Assembly (NCBI GenBank): GCA_963585895.1
Contig: OY757921.1
Location: forward strand, 79,246,316 to 79,310,315
Reading direction: 5' to 3'
DNA length: 64,000 bases
Origin: Sepioteuthis lessoniana
Lineage: Eukaryota > Mollusca > Cephalopoda > Myopsida > Loliginidae
Shown: piece by piece, positions 22,460 to 32,961 of the stretch
How positions within the stretch are numbered: the stretch's first letter is position 1
Layout of the letters: every line of letters starts with the position of its first letter
Notes under the pieces: model-generated
The model's database searches: none
The model's input: only the letters and a program-made list of their open reading frames with translations
Told to the model about the DNA's origin: nothing
Made by a program: the position numbers and the translations under genes

Positions 22460-23113
22460 TGTGGAAATTTGTTAAGGAACTAGTAATCCTGTTTCCCCGA
22501 ATATCAGCAGCCCCTTGGGGTTACGTGGTGTCCACTATAAAAAGAGCTCCATCTGAAGATTCTTCCTCCTTTTTCCACTCCCACCGCTGTTAGCAACAGG
22601 TCCATATCGTAGCAGCCCTCGACAGCAAACGTATTTGGTACCTTCATCACCATCCGGGAGCCAAGAGCGATGAACGCACGTGCTGAGATAAAAGGAACCA
22701 GGATCACAGCTAAGTTCCCGCAGGCATTTTATCTGCAAAACCCAACATAACCTAACCCTACAAAACCCTACATAACCTAACCCTACATAACCTAACTTTA
22801 CAACCATACAACCTAAACTTACAACCTCGTCCAAACCTCACATAACCTCACAAAACCTTACCTAACCTTACTCTTATACACCTACCACCTATCAGAACAT
22901 TGAATTATTTTTTTAATTCTTACAAATTCGTTGTTTGTTCCATTTGGTGTTTAAAACCCTGTTTGTTGTATATACATTTTGTTACACAAAAAGTTGTTCG
23001 TCACCTTTCTTCAAAAGCTGCCAGCCACCTCCCTACTGCGGTCGAAGTACGGTTTATTCTTTTACAAAACGTAAGAATTAAACCGGGATTTTCGGGGCTT
23101 ATAAAAATCCCCA
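22460..23113 (+). mobile_element. solo-LTR-like fossil, second copy
   Basis: The segment begins TGTGG and ends AATCCCCA, is homologous along its length to 9998-10623, and is flanked by AATGTT and GATGTT (5 of 6 bases). The middle carries an imperfect run of ACATAACCTAACCCT-like units. No coding part of a retroelement accompanies it. It is a fossil of unknown LTR family. Confidence 0.55.
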
Positions 23114-23849
23114 GATGTTTTAGGGGGCTTTAGCACGTGATTTTAAACAGTAAATTCAAACGGTAAGTTTTGTAGCTTTCTAGTTTGGATACTGATTCGA
23201 AAAGATAACATAGACAATAAAGTTTTTAAAAGGAATTTTATTCAAAGGAAACAATAAAGAAAGGGATAGAAAAGATAAAGTGTTGCAAATTTTAATGTAA
23301 TTTGCGGGAATTTATCTAAGAGAATGTCCGGAAACAAAGTTCTTTGAATTAGGGTATTTTTTTTTCTTTTTAGTTTTGTCGAAATTTTTCAGTTTTCATT
23401 CAATATTGAACCTTCTGTAAAGTTATCTTTTCAGTAGAATTCTCGGGTTGAATTTTCTTTCAGTTGGTTTTAATTGAGTCCTTAATTTTCTTTTGATTTC
23501 AATTGAGTCTTCTGTAAAGTTATCTTTTCGGCAAAATTCTCGAATTGAATTTTCTTTCAGTTGGTTTTACTAGGTAGAATTTTAGTAGTCGCTTCTCGTT
23601 TAATTTTACTTTTATTTCTTGGGAAGCTTCTTGCCTGTTTGAAATACTTATCTACTATTCAAGAAGCCAGTGACAAAACCTTTCTGCTGGCTATTTTTTA
23701 CTGCCTCCGTACTGAAGAGCCCAATAATAGTTCTCAACAAATAGTTGGAGATAGCTTTTTGGTGCCGTATTATCTGGGATTACTTCTCCCTTTTCCACTC
23801 TGGCCATATCAAGTGTTGCACGTGGTCGGTTTGATTCCATGTTAGAAAT
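23114..23849. other. stretch without recognisable gene, with a partial tandem duplication
   Basis: TTCTGTAAAGTTATCTTTTC followed by GAATTTTCTTTCAGTTGG occurs at about 23412 and again at 23510, a duplication of roughly 98 bp. A 94-codon open frame at 23561-23845 is hydrophobic but matches nothing I recognise. Confidence 0.5.
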
Positions 23850-24382
23850 AAATTTTAATGAAATGTCAAAACAGCCCTATTTTAAGCAATTCAGTTTAGC
23901 CAATGCATTTTTAAACATATAAGCAGTTCTATTTCAAATAATCTAGTTTAGCATAAGTACACTATCCAATTGTCAAAAACATTTCTATTTCAACCTATTC
24001 AGTTTAGTCCAACAGTTCTAATTCAAACAATTTAGTTTAGTATAAGTATAGTTTTTGTTTACACACAGTTAAATGTCAAAACATTTCTATTTCAAACAAT
24101 CCAGTTTAGCATCCAAAAACAGATCCATTTTTAAAAATTCAGTTTAGTATAAGTACGCAGTTTAGTTCTATTTGACCCATAGGTAGGGCCCTATCATCTG
24201 CTACCACTCCGGGTCGGAGTGGAACTGGAAGCGAAAGCAATGAAGGAGTACTCTGCATTCCTCGAAGCTCCAGCATTACTGGAACCTCACCATCAGATTG
24301 TTTAGTGTCATATCCAAGACTTGTTGAGGTGGAGTCTTACCCCTCTGCAGAGAAGCAGTTTGTGTATTCTACAGCCCCGGCC
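23850..24382 (+). repeat. composite repeat E
   Basis: About five internal units of the TTCAAACAATTTAGTTTAG type are followed by the complete 3' module from CTACCACTCCGGGTCGGAGT to the GCAGTTTGTGTATTCTAC end. Confidence 0.8.
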
Positions 24383-24549
24383 AAAGTTTGGTAGAGGTTC
24401 AATTCAATTTAGATGAATGTGTGATTAAAACTAATTAACAGAAATCGTTAAAGTGCCAAAAACTAAACAGATCAGCATTGAAAAAAGAACCCAAGAGGAA
24501 ATTATTTCTATAGAATGATATTTCAAGCGTTAGATTACTATACCTTTTC

Positions 24550-24654
24550 CAGTTCAAAATGGGAGTAGTTCAGTTCAAAATGGGAATAGTTCAGTTCAAA
24601 ATGGGAATAGTTCAATTCAAAATGGGAATAGTTCGGTTCAAAATGGAAAAATTA
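24550..24654. repeat. 21-bp tandem repeat of the transposon end, five units
   Basis: The unit CAGTTCAAAATGGGAATAGT plus T is repeated five times with few changes, the last unit ending in AAAATTA. Each unit contains the terminal inverted repeat sequence. Confidence 0.9.
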
Positions 24655-24747
24655 TTATAAGTATAAATATAAAAAATATTTTATAAATTATTTTAGCAAT
24701 AAAATTGTTAACATTTTATAATATTAAAAAAATCTTCAAGTCATTTA

Positions 24748-25803
24748 TTAGAACACAACATCTTCTAATGTTACAGCTGCAGGAATTTTAGATTGAATTC
24801 CAGCTATGAAACGATTGCATACTTCTGGTGTAACCCTTCCCAATTCTTCCTCAATTAATGAAGTCAAAGCTCTTGCCCTTTGTTCAGTAATTGACAAGCC
24901 ATCTCTTCTCTCCATTGCAAGAATAATCACAATTTTAGCAGTCAATTCCTGCTTGACGTAAGCTTTGATTAAAGACCATACTTGTTCAATCGGATTAAAC
25001 ATTGAACTGTATGGTCCCAACCTAAGCACTTCACATCCTAGAAATTCTTCTTCACTAAAAACTTCTTCAATGTTTGAGTGACATGGGGCATTGTCAACAA
25101 CCATCACAACTTGACCCCCATATTGTCTCTTTGCAGCTCACATACATTCTCGCATCCAAGACTGTGCACTTTCCTTTCGAAAAGATCCTCTTTGAATTTC
25201 ATGGTACACGCGGCCATTGGGACCAATACATCCAATAACGTGAATATTGGCACCCTGAGTACCGGCTGAAACTACGTTGCATCGCCTACCCTTTAGAGAA
25301 CGCCCATCTCTCCTGGAAATATGCAGATTAAAGTTCGTTTCATCCATAAATAAAATGGGTTTTCCAGTTGATTGGTAATTCAATAATTTTGAACAAAATA
25401 AACTACGTTTATTTTTATTCTCAATTGAATTTGCCCTCTCGGGCACAAATCTTACAGCTTTAAGCGTATAAGTCATCATATCAAGATGCTTCGCTACTGT
25501 AGATTTGGACAATTTAAACCCAAACTGGGCTTCAATCCTTTCACGGATCACATTTAATGTGATCCTAGGATTTTCATCCACTAGTGCTTGAATAAAATCC
25601 AAATGCACCTGTTTAACCTTACAATTTCTAGGCCCTCCTCTTGTATCTGGTTGATTTCCCTTACTAATCCAGCGATTGAGGGTGGTTTTCGGAATAGAAA
25701 GATTTTCCGCTAGGGCTTTCCAATTTCCATCCATCTCATATACCTCCAAGATACGTGCTTTCGCACTTCTCCTGTTATCGCGGTTTTCAGTTGACCTAAC
25801 CAT
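24748..25803 (-). pseudogene. Tc1/mariner-superfamily (IS630-like) transposase, one in-frame stop
   Basis: This is a cut-and-paste DNA transposase. From the Met at 25803 the protein reads MVRSTENRDNRRSAKARIL, then an HTH (LAENLSIPKTTLNRWI) and a second helix-rich region (RITLNVIRERIEAQFG). The DDE triad lies in FMDETNFNLH, VVDNAPCHSN and FNPIEQVWS. A single TGA at 25138-25140 lies between the first and second catalytic Asp. The frame is otherwise open to the TAA at 24748-24750, so this is a recent copy. An upstream in-frame Met at 25848 is possible, but MVRSTENR fits the family start better. Confidence 0.85.
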
Positions 25804-26034
25804 TAGGCTAAAAAAATTTAACAAATCAATACTTTGTTGTAGCACCAAAGATATTTATAAATTTATTTTTTTTTTATTTTAAATTTCTTATTTTGAACTG
25901 TATCAAAAAATGGAGACTATTATTACCTACGGAAGAACTTCACCGACGACTGACAATAAATGAAAGCATCAGCAAAGAATTTTGGGATTACTTCCAGAAG
26001 CTTTTCACCAGGAGGTCGGACTCAGTTCGACACT

Positions 26035-26100
26035 TATCATATTTACCCAACCCCTCCGCTCGGGCAGGATATGACACAAGGTCAATTTCTAAATGAAATT
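26035..26100 (-). repeat. SINE A, 3' fragment
   Basis: Only the ATATTTACCCAACCCCTCCG to TTTCTAAAT tail of family A is present. Confidence 0.7.
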
Positions 26101-26315
26101 TGATATTAGTCAATATGAAATAACATTCCCTTTTAACTTTCGTCGAAAAAATTATACTATTTTGAGTATGTTTTAAGCAATATGCCAGGGATGTTTTAAA
26201 GCCTTGTTTCTCAGAAAGTTCTTCGAATTGGCTATTGTATTTTGTGGCATTGTAATAATCTACGAATCCTATTCAACGAACAGGACACATCTTGGTTTGT
26301 ACGTATTTGAATCCA

Positions 26316-26606
26316 TATTTACCCAACCCCTCGGCTCGTGCAGGATATGACACAGGGTCAATTTTTAAGCGGAGTTTAACAGGTTTGAATTCACAGTTTT
26401 CCTTCTCCTAGACTAGTTGCCTCACCAAGGCTGAAGAACCTAGTCTGCCCTACTATTTACCCATAGTTGGAGGGAGAATAATTCGATTCATACCTTTCCC
26501 AATGAAATGATATCAGTCTCGTCCAGGATTTGAACTCGTGTCGCCGGGTCCATTTCCTACGACGATAACCATTACACCAGGGGCACCTCCTTATTGCTAC
26601 ATAATA
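26316..26606 (-). repeat. SINE A, full length
   Basis: The 3' end (TATTTACCCAACCCCTC) is at left and the tRNA-like head at right, with CCTACGACGATAACC and GAACTCGTGTCGCC. CpGs are preserved. Confidence 0.85.
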
Positions 26607-26609
26607 GAT

Positions 26610-26934
26610 TGGTGGGATTCCTTATTGACATGAGGTATGGCATTCAACATAAATCCCGAGTCGTTAAAGGCGTGGAAAAACACAGCAGTATGATAGACAG
26701 CTATTGAACCAAAAGTCAATCTCATGGGATATTTTCAATCGGGTGACCACAAACAGTTCCATACTTAGATATAAGTTAGTAAAAGGCGCTTAAAACAAAC
26801 TGTCGAAATGCTCCATGTGTACTCATATTATAAACTCGTGTCCGGCTTCAATCTCGAATTGCTTTTGTTTGTTTGTTTGTTTTTGGGGGACGGGGGTTGC
26901 ACACGACCCAATTGATTACAAATAATTGTAAAAT
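26610..26934. other. stretch without recognisable gene
   Basis: Mixed AT-rich sequence with a (GTTT)n tract at 26863-26883 and a run of G and C after it. I see nothing I can name. Confidence 0.6.
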
Positions 26935-27172
26935 ACATCTATTAAACCCCTAGATGAGATGTTCACAAGTACTATCATTCCGAGTCGGAATGAACCAAGG
27001 AGTAATGGTAATGAAAGAGTATTCCACACTGGTTTAGATCTTCAGAACTGAAAGCTCATTATCAGATACAGTTTTGTGTCATACCCAGGACACTTTCTTC
27101 TTGTGGGGGGGGCCTTACTCTTCAGCAAGGGATGCAATTAGCGTATTCAATGCCCCACCGACAGGGCAACCG
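26935..27172 (+). repeat. composite repeat E, diverged subfamily, 3' module
   Basis: TATCATTCCGAGTCGGAATG, then GAGTATTCCACACT and the CCAGGACAC block, match the other E copies. The CpGs in the first motif are still intact here. Confidence 0.65.
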
Positions 27173-27228
27173 GAATGAAGGTTTAGAAAGAAAAGGTTAA
27201 AAAAATGGTGATAACCTTTATCTTGGCT

Positions 27229-27455
27229 TTGGTTTCTTTGTTCAAAGGCATATCAACTTTCATAGGTTATTTAATGCTAAAGCTACGCTTGTAGAACAAC
27301 GGTGGTACGATTTAACCCATAGCTGGGTGGATAAGGAGGTTCATACCTTTCCCAAAAGTATTAGTTCAAAAGTGAACGTAATAGAGTGGCTTGGGATCGA
27401 ACTCGCTTACTACAATGTCGCAGTCCAGTACGTTAACCACATCTCGACCTTCTTA
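27229..27455 (-). repeat. SINE C
   Basis: In minus orientation the tRNA-like head GTGGTTAACGTACTGGACTG is at the right (near 27420-27445) and the CAAAGAAACCAAAGCC tail at the left. Confidence 0.75.
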
Positions 27456-27459
27456 TTTT

Positions 27460-27984
27460 CCTTTAACAGTTGTATGGGATAGAAAAATGGCGTGTTGTTT
27501 ATATTGAAGATCTCATTTACCGCAAGTAAATACAGAAATACACAGTATCTTATATCACTAACATCCAAAGCAAAAATAACGTTCGTCGAAAATACAAACC
27601 ATGTTATCTTCAACAAGTTAAACACTATGGATGTACATTTTTCTACATAACACCACAACTAGCGCACCTGGCAAATCCAGCAACCCCACTACGAAAGACT
27701 TCTTGCTCCCCCATAAGGCATTCCAGGTGAGGGATTTGTCATTATTACTGAGAAATTTCAACCTGTGTGTTCAAAGCCACAAATGACATTTCTCTTTTCA
27801 GAATACGGCTTTCACTTAAGTCATGTAAGTACTTGATAAACAATAGCAAAGAATCAGAAATATCTCTCTCTCTCTCTCTCTCTCTCTCTTTATCCGATAA
27901 AAAAATAGCAACCTGAACTGTATACCTCTTAACGCTAGAAAGGATTTCTTAGTGTCTTTTTTTCAAGAATTGGCTGTTCGTTTT
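27460..27984. other. stretch without recognisable gene
   Basis: It holds a (TC)n microsatellite at 27862-27890 and otherwise plain AT-rich sequence. Open frames are short and match nothing I know. Confidence 0.6.
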
Positions 27985-28030
27985 AGTTTTACAATTGCAT
28001 TCGTTTTAAAACGAATGTAATTGTAAAACT
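27985..28030. repeat. 46-bp palindrome
   Basis: The left arm AGTTTTACAATTGCATTCG is matched by CGAATGTAATTGTAAAACT, with one mismatch and centre TTTTAAAA. It lies just upstream of the Penelope-like fragment. Confidence 0.85.
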
Positions 28031-28087
28031 AGTGTACCAAGGGATCATTTTCCCCAAAAAAACATTAAAAGTAGAAAAACTGATATA

Positions 28088-28393
28088 GGAATCTCATCGA
28101 CGAAATGGAAGCTAAGATTTAATAATCACAATCATTCATTCTCTCACGAGCATTTGAAAAACCAAATAGCTTTATCCAAACACTTTTGGAAATTGAAAAA
28201 TAAGGCTTTAAACCCTGAAATTCAAGGGAGTATATTGAAAAGGTCTAGTACTCCCAACTGCTTTTATAGTAGATTTAACCTGTGTCTAGAAGAAAAGATA
28301 CGAATTATGTTATACCCTGATCCAGATAAATTATTAAATCAGAGATGTGATTTAACAGCTAGATGTAGGCACAGAAATAAATTTAAACTATAG
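28088..28393 (+). pseudogene. Penelope-like element, C-terminal GIY-YIG region end
   Basis: One open frame ending in TAG reads TKWKLRFNNHNHSF, then ALSKHFWKLK, NLCLEEKIRIML and finally LTARCRHRNKFKL. This order (NNH, LSKH-W-LK, NLCL-EK, S-CRH-NKF) is that of the C-terminal endonuclease portion of Penelope-like retroelements. No reverse transcriptase is present upstream, so this is a 5'-truncated copy. Confidence 0.65.
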
Positions 28394-29083
28394 CCGAAAC
28401 TCTAAGTTAATAATTAACTATAAAAATATTATTGAATTGGGATAGATAATGTAACATAGTTAAAAGATATCACCATTTAAGGCAGAGGTTTGTGTACCTT
28501 TCAAAAAGAAAAAAGAGGGCAGAGAAAAAATGGCGTTAGGGATTACTGTAATTGGTTAAATTGCGGGTTTTGCTTTTCATTTTTATTTGAAAATTTTTTA
28601 TTTTTTATATTTTTATTTTAATTCCTTATTTTATGTTAAACCTAAAGAGTTACTTTAAAATGAAGTTTAAATTTATTGTAAATTTTATTTTTAATCTTTA
28701 TGTTTCTTTATTATTTTGTTAATATCTCAACCGGAAACGAGAGGAGACCGGAAGTAATCTTTAATGAAAGAAGGCTTCTTCCCTCCCCTTCCCTCCTGTG
28801 ACCATCCCCATTATCTGGCAGTATTCATTTATTTTCATGTTGGATCTGAAGAAGTCCTGTTAAATTGTTTTTGGAGTTGTTGATTCATACCAATGCTCTT
28901 AGCAGGATAGAAATAAATTTATAATACTAATGTGACCGAATTTTGGTTTTTCCTTGAAAGAATATTTGCTCTGTGATATCATTTACATTGAGCTCTTTAC
29001 CAGGAATATTTAAATATTTGAATTTTGAATAATTTAATTGTTCTGACTGAATTGTTCCCTACTCCGGATTTACTGGATAGAAG

Positions 29084-29090
<7 letters not shown>
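28394..29090 (+). repeat. probable 3' non-coding end of the Penelope-like copy
   Basis: This is AT-rich sequence after the stop. At 28848-28890 GATCTGAAGAAGTCCTG followed by GGAGTTGTTGATTC resembles a decayed hammerhead core: the CUGANGA box is present but the GAAA box is not. AATAAATTTAT follows at 28910. No other gene is seen. Confidence 0.4.

Positions 29091-29093
<3 letters not shown>

Positions 29094-29122
<29 letters not shown>
29094..29122. repeat. (TA)n microsatellite
   Basis: Pure TA dinucleotides directly abut the 3' end of the minus-oriented SINE B. Confidence 0.95.
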
Positions 29123-29126
<4 letters not shown>

Positions 29127-29640
29127 GGCGACAGTAGTCGAGGGCGATCGAAAGGGTTCCTTTTCAATAACTATTACACCAAGGTGTAGAGGAGGGAGCT
29201 ACTCCTTTCCTTGAATTGCTCTATTTTACGCTTGATATTTACCTTATAATGGTGAGTGTTAAACAAGAAGGCATCAAGTATCATTTTTTTAGTCTTTGGT
29301 ATGACTCAACCGGGCCATTGGCCTAATGAGTAGAGTGTTCGCCAATGGTCTGGGAGGCCAGGGTTCAATCCCAGGTCAAGTCATACCAAAGACTCAAAAA
29401 ATGGTACTTGATGCCACCTAGCTTAACACTCAGCATTATACGGTAAGGATCAAAGGTAAAGTGGAGCAATTCAGGGAATGGAGTAGCACCCTCCCCTATA
29501 CATTGGTGTAGTAGCTATTGGAAAGGGAGCCTTCAGGTCACTCTCAACTAACGTCGCCAACTTTACTTTACTAATGACTCAACCTGGAATTGAACCCCAG
29601 TCTCTCAGGCCATTGGCAAACACTCTACCCACTAGTTGGT
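29123..29640 (-). repeat. SINE B, split by a younger SINE B
   Basis: The two halves (29123-29311 and 29574-29640) form one minus-oriented SINE B whose tRNA-like B box reads ATTGAACCCCAG at the right. The break is flanked by an 11-bp duplication, ATGACTCAACC. Confidence 0.85.
29312..29573 (+). repeat. SINE B nested inside SINE B
   Basis: This is a full-length tRNA-derived SINE of about 262 bp. The A-box region is GGCCTAATGAGTAGAGTG, the B box is GGGTTCAATCCC, and the 3' end is CCAACTTTACTTTAC. ATGACTCAACC at 29301-29311 and 29574-29584 is its target-site duplication. Confidence 0.88.
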
Positions 29641-29647
29641 ATGTGTG

Positions 29648-29679
<32 letters not shown>

Positions 29680-29696
29680 ATATTTAAGTGAACAGT

Positions 29697-30120
29697 TTGT
29701 AGGTAAAGTTCTTATTAAACGAGCCAGAGCTCATTTATATGCACACAGTTAAATGATTTCAAGTATTGCCATTTAAGAATAATTTTATTCAATATTAATC
29801 ATTTATTTGATAACAGCTAAATAATTTCAAGAACTACTATTTATTATTTTAGCACTTTTAAATGGTTTCATATATAGTAAATGATTAAATAGTTCTATTT
29901 GACCTTTCAATGGGACCCTAATGGTTACTACTACTCCAAGTTCAAGTTGACCAGTGAGTGATGACAATGAAGGTGTACTATACATTCCCCAAAGCTCCGG
30001 GTCTGTAACCACACCATCAGATGCAGTTTAGAATCATACATTCGTTCAAGGAGTCTTACCTCTCTACAGAGATGCAGTTGGTGTATTCTATTAGACCAGC
30101 AGTTGGTGTATTCTATTAGA
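29697..30120 (+). repeat. composite repeat E, decayed
   Basis: The copy has TCATTTATTTG/ACAGCTAAAT-type internal units followed by the CATTCCCCAAAGCTCC 3' module. Most of the CpGs of the family are lost here, unlike copies left of 28 kb. The last 40 bp are duplicated (GCAGTTGGTGTATTCTAT twice). Confidence 0.65.
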
Positions 30121-30429
30121 CTAGGAAATTGAAATACGTTTCGTAATAATGCAAGGGAAATAACTTTTCTTTTTATAATGTTATGTCTCTTGACACCTGC
30201 CCAGCACATCTAAGGAAAATGTTAAAATTTAAACATTTTTTAAGCTACTTTGATTTGAAAATAAATATAAATTTTCCTTACAATTAAATAATGAAAGCTA
30301 GAGACAACTTATATAACTTGTATTCCTTCTTCTAAAGTGTTATAATATTCTTTTTTTCTAATTTTATCTTTATGTAAGAATATTCCTTTATTCTTTTATT
30401 GGTAAGGCCCTCTGATATTTTCCATATCA

Positions 30430-30620
30430 CTGGCCAAAATGCAATTCCACTTCATTCTTGCTCTCAACATTCTTCTCCATGTTGGCTCAAATCGTTTGAA
30501 AATGTCATCTTCCCATCATCATGGAAGTTTTCCAAGTGGTCGTTTTGGGTCCTTTGAATACCACTCAACAGACAACTGTACAGGTCCAACTGTTGTCTGT
30601 GAACATTGTAACAGATCTTG
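30430..30620 (-). pseudogene. LINE reverse-transcriptase C-terminal tail fragment
   Basis: On the minus strand one frame gives DPKRPLGKLP and then WEDDIFKRFEPTWRRM. The W-DDI-----TW-R arrangement is common at the C-terminus of animal LINE polyproteins. The fragment has stops and no other domain. Confidence 0.4.
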
Positions 30621-30935
30621 GCAAACAAAAAATCTTTTTCTGGTACTCTGTGATCACATCCTTCCCTCCACTCTTCTCTTGAATTACTTGGATTCAGATG
30701 TGCTCACACAATTATATTCCCAAGATAGCCTTCTGTTATTTTTTTTTAAATGTTCACCCTCCTCCATACTGCAGTGCTATGCAGCTCTGTGCTCACACAG
30801 CATACTCATGTTTTGAGTTGCTCTCTATGCTCACCATCATCGCTCAGTGCTTGTACATATCTGCTCCAGGTTTAGTCCAGGTTGCAGAATTCTGGGACTC
30901 TCTATGATTGCTCTGTGCTCAATGGTCCAGTTTGG

Positions 30936-31035
30936 AGGCATTTATGGTGTAATGGCTGTCGTCATAGGAACTGAATATGGTGACCTGTGTTCAAAACTTG
31001 GACAAGTCTGTTTTGATTTCACATATTTGTTTTGA
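30936..31035 (+). repeat. SINE A, 5' tRNA-like part
   Basis: A-box-like TGGTGTAATGGCTGTC and a B-box-like GTGTTCAAAACTTGG are spaced as in the other family A copies. Only the tRNA-like head is kept, and CpGs are mostly lost. Confidence 0.6.
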
Positions 31036-31039
31036 GAAT

Positions 31040-31440
31040 TTTCAAAACGGCAGCAAATCAAACAAAGTGCTCCAGGCTTGAACAGAAGTCTGTCATCAAA
31101 TTTTTGCAAAGTGCAAACTATATGAGATTTGTAGAAGAATATGTGATGCATACAGTCAAAAACATGTTCATAAATGGGCTTAACATAAGTTTGCCACTAG
31201 GTGCTTGAGTCAAAAATATGTTCATAAGTCTGCTAAACATAACTTTGCCACTGCGTGCCTGAGTTAAAAATATGGTCCATAAGGTGGAAATACACAAACT
31301 CTTCAGAAAAAATAATTCTGCACACAACAGTCAGTAAAGAAGGTCATGCTGATAGTCTTTTGGGACATGAAAAGACCCATCACTATTGATTTCCTTGAAA
31401 AAAGTACAACTGTAAACAGTGCTTCCAATTACCAACTCCT
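31040..31440 (+). pseudogene. mariner-like transposase N-terminal relic
   Basis: The segment begins with LEQKSVIKFLQSANYMRF, the helix-turn-helix start seen in mariner transposases, and later holds a stretch homologous to 19370-19440. Internal near-duplicates (GCTTGAGTCAAAAATATG) at 31202 and 31258 show a small tandem duplication. It is not functional. Confidence 0.5.
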
Positions 31441-31554
31441 AAAGTAATATTTCACCTTATCTATTGAATGGCCTTTGAATTAAGGTCAAATAAAAGTTAT
31501 TTTTTAAATAGAACATTTGAAAAAAGGAAGAAACACATTCAGAAATTATGAGAA

Positions 31555-31560
31555 TTTATT
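31555..31560 (-). terminator. possible INTS9 polyadenylation signal
   Basis: TTTATT on the plus strand is AATAAA on the INTS9 strand, 1.28 kb after the stop. A weaker ATTAAA lies at 31806-31811. No better hexamer was seen between them and the stop codon. Position alone supports it, and the CpG pattern hints that transcription could run further left. Confidence 0.35.
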
Positions 31561-31859
31561 TGTACAAAAATAAAAGTTGAGAGAATGATGAAAAAGATCT
31601 GTTTTCAATATCAGTATTTTTTGATAAGATGAACCAAATGAAGAGAGATGAGGAATTGGGTGAATGTTTATGTGTCATCTGGTGCCACTTGATAGTCAGG
31701 AGTAAAACAGGCAGTTTCAGAAAAAGATCTGGATTAAGTAAAATACTGCTAAGATATTTCACCATTTAGTTTCTGTTTACTTTTTGTTTTTTTATGATCT
31801 GGTCAAATTTAATCTAAAATTTTTTTTCTTAATTAAAATCCCACCAACAACATACAAGT

Positions 31860-32080
31860 GTCAACTGAAAATTTTATAAGCTGACCAAGACACCTTCATA
31901 GAATATAACCAAATGAGGATTATTTTTAACATAATCAACTTGCAGTTCACATACTTTCCATCAGTGTTGCAGTGCTTGGATTCTATTGGTCCAAAAGAAT
32001 CATCAATAGCAGATATGACATCAGCCTATGAATTTTTCAGCCTACCCTCATATATAAGAAGTTCAACCTAAAAGTTTATA
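31860..32080 (-). pseudogene. mariner-like transposase 3' end, decayed
   Basis: Read on the minus strand, the segment resembles the mariner C-terminal region, from the GRLKNS-like stretch through the GIQTLQHQW-equivalent to the terminal VSWSAYKIF. It is homologous to the copy at 62205-62470. Several disruptions make it a relic. It lies in the INTS9 3' flank. Confidence 0.55.
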
Positions 32081-32261
32081 GAATCTCCTTATACATAAAA
32101 TTATTAGTTTCTTTTGTCTCAATAGACCTTTCATACTCAAAATCACTTTATCAAAAAATGAAGAAAATTTTTTTCTCGTTTTTTGTGGAAGATATTTTTC
32201 ACTTTAAGTTCCCAGAACATTTGAGTACATAAAAAAAGTATACAGACATGACACAGATCAT

Positions 32262-32560
32262 AGGCAAAGAGTCAGTGAACAATACATTGATCCTAAGAAA
32301 AACATTGATCCAAAGCAGAGTGTCAGTGAACAATATGTTGATCCTAAGAAAAACACACAGACACTACACTGATCCAAAGCAGAGAGTCAGTGAACAATAC
32401 ATCGATCCTAAGAAAAACACACAGACACTACACTGATCCAAAGCAGAGAGTCAGTGAACGATATGTTGATCCTAAGAAAAACACACAGACACTACATTGA
32501 TCCGATGCAGAGAGTCAGTGAACGATACGTTGATCCTAAGAAAAACATGCAGATACTACA
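32262..32560. repeat. 64-bp tandem repeat in the INTS9 3' UTR region
   Basis: AGTCAGTGAACAATA-type starts recur at 32270, 32321, 32385, 32449 and 32513. The unit is about 64 bp and the first copy is shorter. Just beyond it (32553-32625) is one monomer related to the 54-bp minisatellite at 43794-45252. Confidence 0.8.
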
Positions 32561-32841
32561 CTCTGGTACTAATTAGAAGTGCCAATCCATACAGAAAAAA
32601 TCCTGTCATTTTTTACAGGTAGTATGCATCAACAATAACAAAATCCCTTTAACATTCTCCAAAAGCCAATAAATACCGAATTCCTTAACAATATTTTCTT
32701 TCAAATAAAGACTTTTCCTGTAAGCTTTACAATGTAGTTAAATCTGTTACAAGTGTTAAAGGTAGATAATTTGAGAACAAGCTTGCTTTATCCTAACTCT
32801 AAAAAGTGGCACCACATTAACATCAGGAAAAAAAAGGGGTA

Positions 32842-32961
32842 TTAAAATTTGGAGAGACACTTTAGTAATGTATCTCTTAGTTTTACTCGAATAGCTTCAT
32901 TCCCTTCACAAATGATGTGAGTAGAGTCAGGCTCAACTTGTATTAATGTATCTTCACTTGG
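32842..32961 (-). CDS. INTS9: INTS9 last coding exon with stop
   Basis: The acceptor is TCATTTCAG, followed by 39 codons and TAA. It reads [20 protein letters not shown] and ends in [13 protein letters not shown]. The family C-terminus is LRDLVLKFLQKF in human, so this is the natural end of the protein. Confidence 0.95.
   Translation of the reverse strand, partial: PSEDTLIQVEPDSTHIICEGNEAIRVKLRDTLLKCLSKF

Larger units (their letters stand above)
24550..25900 (-). mobile_element. Tc1/IS630-type DNA transposon
   Basis: The right end is TTATTTTGAACTG followed by TA, and the left end starts with CAGTTCAAAATGGG. The inverted ends agree over CAGTTCAAAAT. The length, about 1.35 kb, fits the superfamily. 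The left end is unusual in being repeated five times in tandem. Confidence 0.75.

Noticed and set aside
22740-22870. interstitial telomere repeat (CCTAA)n
   Set aside because: The repeated motif is irregular (ACATAACCTAACCCT-like) and lies inside the solo-LTR-like fossil.
22900-23133. open frame inside the second solo-LTR-like copy
   Set aside because: Lies within non-coding fossil repeat sequence, with no known protein match.
30439-30816. 125-residue plus frame
   Set aside because: Its first half is antisense to a LINE tail fragment. The rest is unremarkable.
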